Origin: SNAP01 sp049671745
Lineage (GTDB): Bacteria; Bacteroidota; Bacteroidia; Bacteroidales; Marinifilaceae
NCBI GenBank assembly: GCA_049671745.1
Contig: JBATVL010000025.1
Coordinates: 1-52,566, forward strand
Length of the DNA stretch: 52,566 nucleotides
Direction of reading: 5' to 3'
The first letter of the stretch is position 1, and each line of letters opens with the position of its first letter. Positions 50,969 through 52,566 of the stretch are shown here, one piece after another. Position numbers and translations under genes: made by a program. The notes under the pieces are model-generated. The model did no database searches and was not told the origin of the DNA. It saw only the letters and a program-made list of their open reading frames with translations.

Positions 50969-52566
50969 TTATTTATGAAAACTTCCGAAATCTATATTGT
51001 AAGCTGATTGATTATTTTCACCAACAGCTTTATTTTGGTTATAATCAAAGAGTTTTGCAACTGAATGTAATATTTCAATACGGTTTTTGGCATTATTCTT
51101 TATATCTTCATGATATAGTTGCCCCTTAATACCGGCCAAAGTCATAACTAAAAAATAGAGTGATACTTTATTATCAGAGAAAGTATTAAAATTTGAAAAC
51201 TTAGAAAAATCTTCACCTATTATAATGAACTCTTCTGTCTTATAATCTTTTTTCTCCAAATGAAGCGATTGAGTATTTTCAGAAAAATGATTTACCACTT
51301 CTCCAGAATTATTAACTATTACATCTCTAAGTTCAACTGAATCACAGAACAAGCATATCTTACAGTATTTTTCTAATTTATCCTTATTATTTGCCATTAG
51401 ATCAGGATTTTCATTTAGAAATAAGACAATCATCATTGTTAATTTTAAACAAATCAACTCATCATTACATAAATGAATCTCAAGATTAATACTCTGATTA
51501 ATCGAGGTCATTAAAATGCATTCTTCCCCAAGTATTCTAAAATTATAGAAAGGTAAAACGTCTTGTAATCTTTGATTTATATAATTTATGTCATTAAAAT
51601 CTAAAAGATCTCTTGACTGTTCAATAGCTATAGCTAAGAGACTAAATGAGAATTTTGCAACACTTAAATGATCCAAAATCAAATTTAAGGATTTAATAAA
51701 TGCAGATTTGCCTTTATTAGATTCGACTCCTTGACAAAAGACTAAATAATCTAAAAAGATCAATGTAAGATTAGATGAATTATTTTCTTTGAAGTGGTGC
51801 TCAAACACTTTATAGAAGTTTTCCAATATAGTTTCAGTATTTGAATTAGTAGTATCCAATATTAATTCTGAAAGCTTATCGTATTTTAACTTCTTTGAAG
51901 TATTACATATTAATTTATTTAAAACTCTATTAACATCATCACTCTTTCCTTCTTCCTTATATAGTTTTATAGCCTCTGATAGTTTTGATTGGTAAGAACT
52001 TGCAAAATATTCTATCTTTAAATAAAATTCAGCACTCTCTTCTAACATTACCGCAGCTTCAATCTTAGAATCTTTCAGAATTAATGTCTCAGACTTTTCT
52101 CTATAAGCATTAGCTACTCCATAATAGAAATTAACACTTTTGTTTATTGTAATAGATTTATCAGCATATTCTATGCTTTTGTTGTATTGGTGATTACTGC
52201 GTTCAATACCTGCAAGTATCCAATAAATCCTTCCCTCTTCTTTCTTTAACTTATATTCTTTAGCAACAACTAAAGCCTCATTATAAATATTTAAAGCCTG
52301 TTCTAGCTGATTATCATCTCTAAGAACATTGCCATAATTAATCAGGTTTAATACAACTTTATCTTTTAGTCCATACTTCTGACATAATTTGATTACCCTA
52401 TCTGCATATTTTAGAGCTTGTGGATAATCTCCTTTCTGCCTATAAATACTAGTTAAAGCATTTAACACAATAACTTCCTTAATAGAATCATAATTCTCGT
52501 CAAGAAGTTTTAATAATTTTAAGCCATATTCTTCGGCATCATCTAAGTGATCATTAATTTGAGCTA
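50969..52566 (-). CDS. Large TPR protein, N-terminus beyond the window
   Basis: The frame is open without stop from the window end to the TAA complement at 50969, giving over 530 residues, so the GTG at 52468 is internal and the true start is outside. The visible N-terminal half consists of TPR units (for example VLNALTSIYRQKGDYPQALKYADRVIKL, LEQALNIYNEALVVAKEYKL and IYWILAGIERSNHQYNKSIEYADKSI). The C-terminal 300 residues are helical without a clear domain. No kinase or DNA-binding motif is seen in the part present. A scaffold or regulatory role is likely but unspecified. Confidence 0.75.
   Translation of the reverse strand, partial: AQINDHLDDAEEYGLKLLKLLDENYDSIKEVIVLNALTSIYRQKGDYPQALKYADRVIKLCQKYGLKDKVVLNLINYGNVLRDDNQLEQALNIYNEALVVAKEYKLKKEEGRIYWILAGIERSNHQYNKSIEYADKSITINKSVNFYYGVANAYREKSETLILKDSKIEAAVMLEESAEFYLKIEYFASSYQSKLSEAIKLYKEEGKSDDVNRVLNKLICNTSKKLKYDKLSELILDTTNSNTETILENFYKVFEHHFKENNSSNLTLIFLDYLVFCQGVESNKGKSAFIKSLNLILDHLSVAKFSFSLLAIAIEQSRDLLDFNDINYINQRLQDVLPFYNFRILGEECILMTSINQSINLEIHLCNDELICLKLTMMIVLFLNENPDLMANNKDKLEKYCKICLFCDSVELRDVIVNNSGEVVNHFSENTQSLHLEKKDYKTEEFIIIGEDFSKFSNFNTFSDNKVSLYFLVMTLAGIKGQLYHEDIKNNAKNRIEILHSVAKLFDYNQNKAVGENNQSAYNIDFGSFHK

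Noticed and set aside
1..52566. tRNA, rRNA or riboswitch genes
   Set aside because: I looked through the intergenic regions and found no cloverleaf, rRNA-like or known riboswitch pattern. A covariance-model search would be decisive and was not possible here.

Overview
The window looks like a chromosomal segment of a low-GC member of the Bacteroidota, most likely order Bacteroidales. I infer this from several signs. Promoters repeatedly carry a TAnnTTTG-type -7 element (TATCTTTG, TATATTTG, TATTTTTG). A Bacteroidota-only DUF4295 gene follows rpmB and rpmG, and a porT-like gene follows ubiE. There is a TonB-dependent receptor with a carboxypeptidase-regulatory-like N-terminal domain, and serC, serA and a DUF1015 gene lie together. 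I see no rRNA, tRNA or CRISPR array.

Left part (1-5908): an accessory, partly decayed region. It holds the tail of an unrecognised gene, two apparent pseudogenes, an OmpA-domain protein and three 154-residue paralogues of unknown function. A GNAT acetyltransferase of the YoaP-tailed type sits between the first paralogue and the other two.

Centre of interest (5915-14828): a complete ribosomal-peptide gene cluster of the thiazole/oxazole-modified (TOMM, streptolysin S-like) kind. The order is a small HTH regulator, a 43-residue precursor peptide too short for ordinary gene calling (core GCCCCCSCSCCFSAG followed by a Thr/Asn tail), a hairpin terminator that probably acts as an attenuator, a SagC/E1-like cyclodehydratase partner, a YcaO cyclodehydratase ending in PHPFP, a SagB-type dehydrogenase, an ABC ATPase and ABC-2 permease, an M50-type membrane metalloprotease, a secreted TPR protein and a TonB-dependent receptor. 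From the cyclodehydratase partner onward the genes overlap or are 0 to 19 bases apart, so they should form one operon. The core closely resembles the streptolysin S core (GGCCCCCTTCCFS). The cluster differs in its Gram-negative envelope genes and in having an M50 protease rather than a CAAX-type SagE protein.

The rest (14829-50550) is mostly housekeeping: VF530 and a cytosolic-type M14 carboxypeptidase, guaB, an SDR, ubiE, porT-like, an FAD oxidoreductase, purL, alkD-like, prmA, yitT, rpmB-rpmG-DUF4295, ftsY, an LMW phosphatase, recF-DUF721, a LysE exporter, arcC with ornithine carbamoyltransferase, ftsK-lolA, an Hpt protein, gcvT and serC-serA-DUF1015. Two enzymes are of types also known from anaerobic protists: guaB resembles Tritrichomonas foetus IMPDH, and serA has Lys where the catalytic His normally sits, as in Entamoeba. 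A secreted papain-like protease, an Ig-like lipoprotein and a small lipoprotein form an accessory island at 43183-46464. It is followed by an unusual phased 11-bp repeat array with opposed halves.

The right end (50551-52566) has a comparatively GC-rich non-coding stretch with a strong hairpin and a large TPR protein whose N-terminus lies beyond the window.
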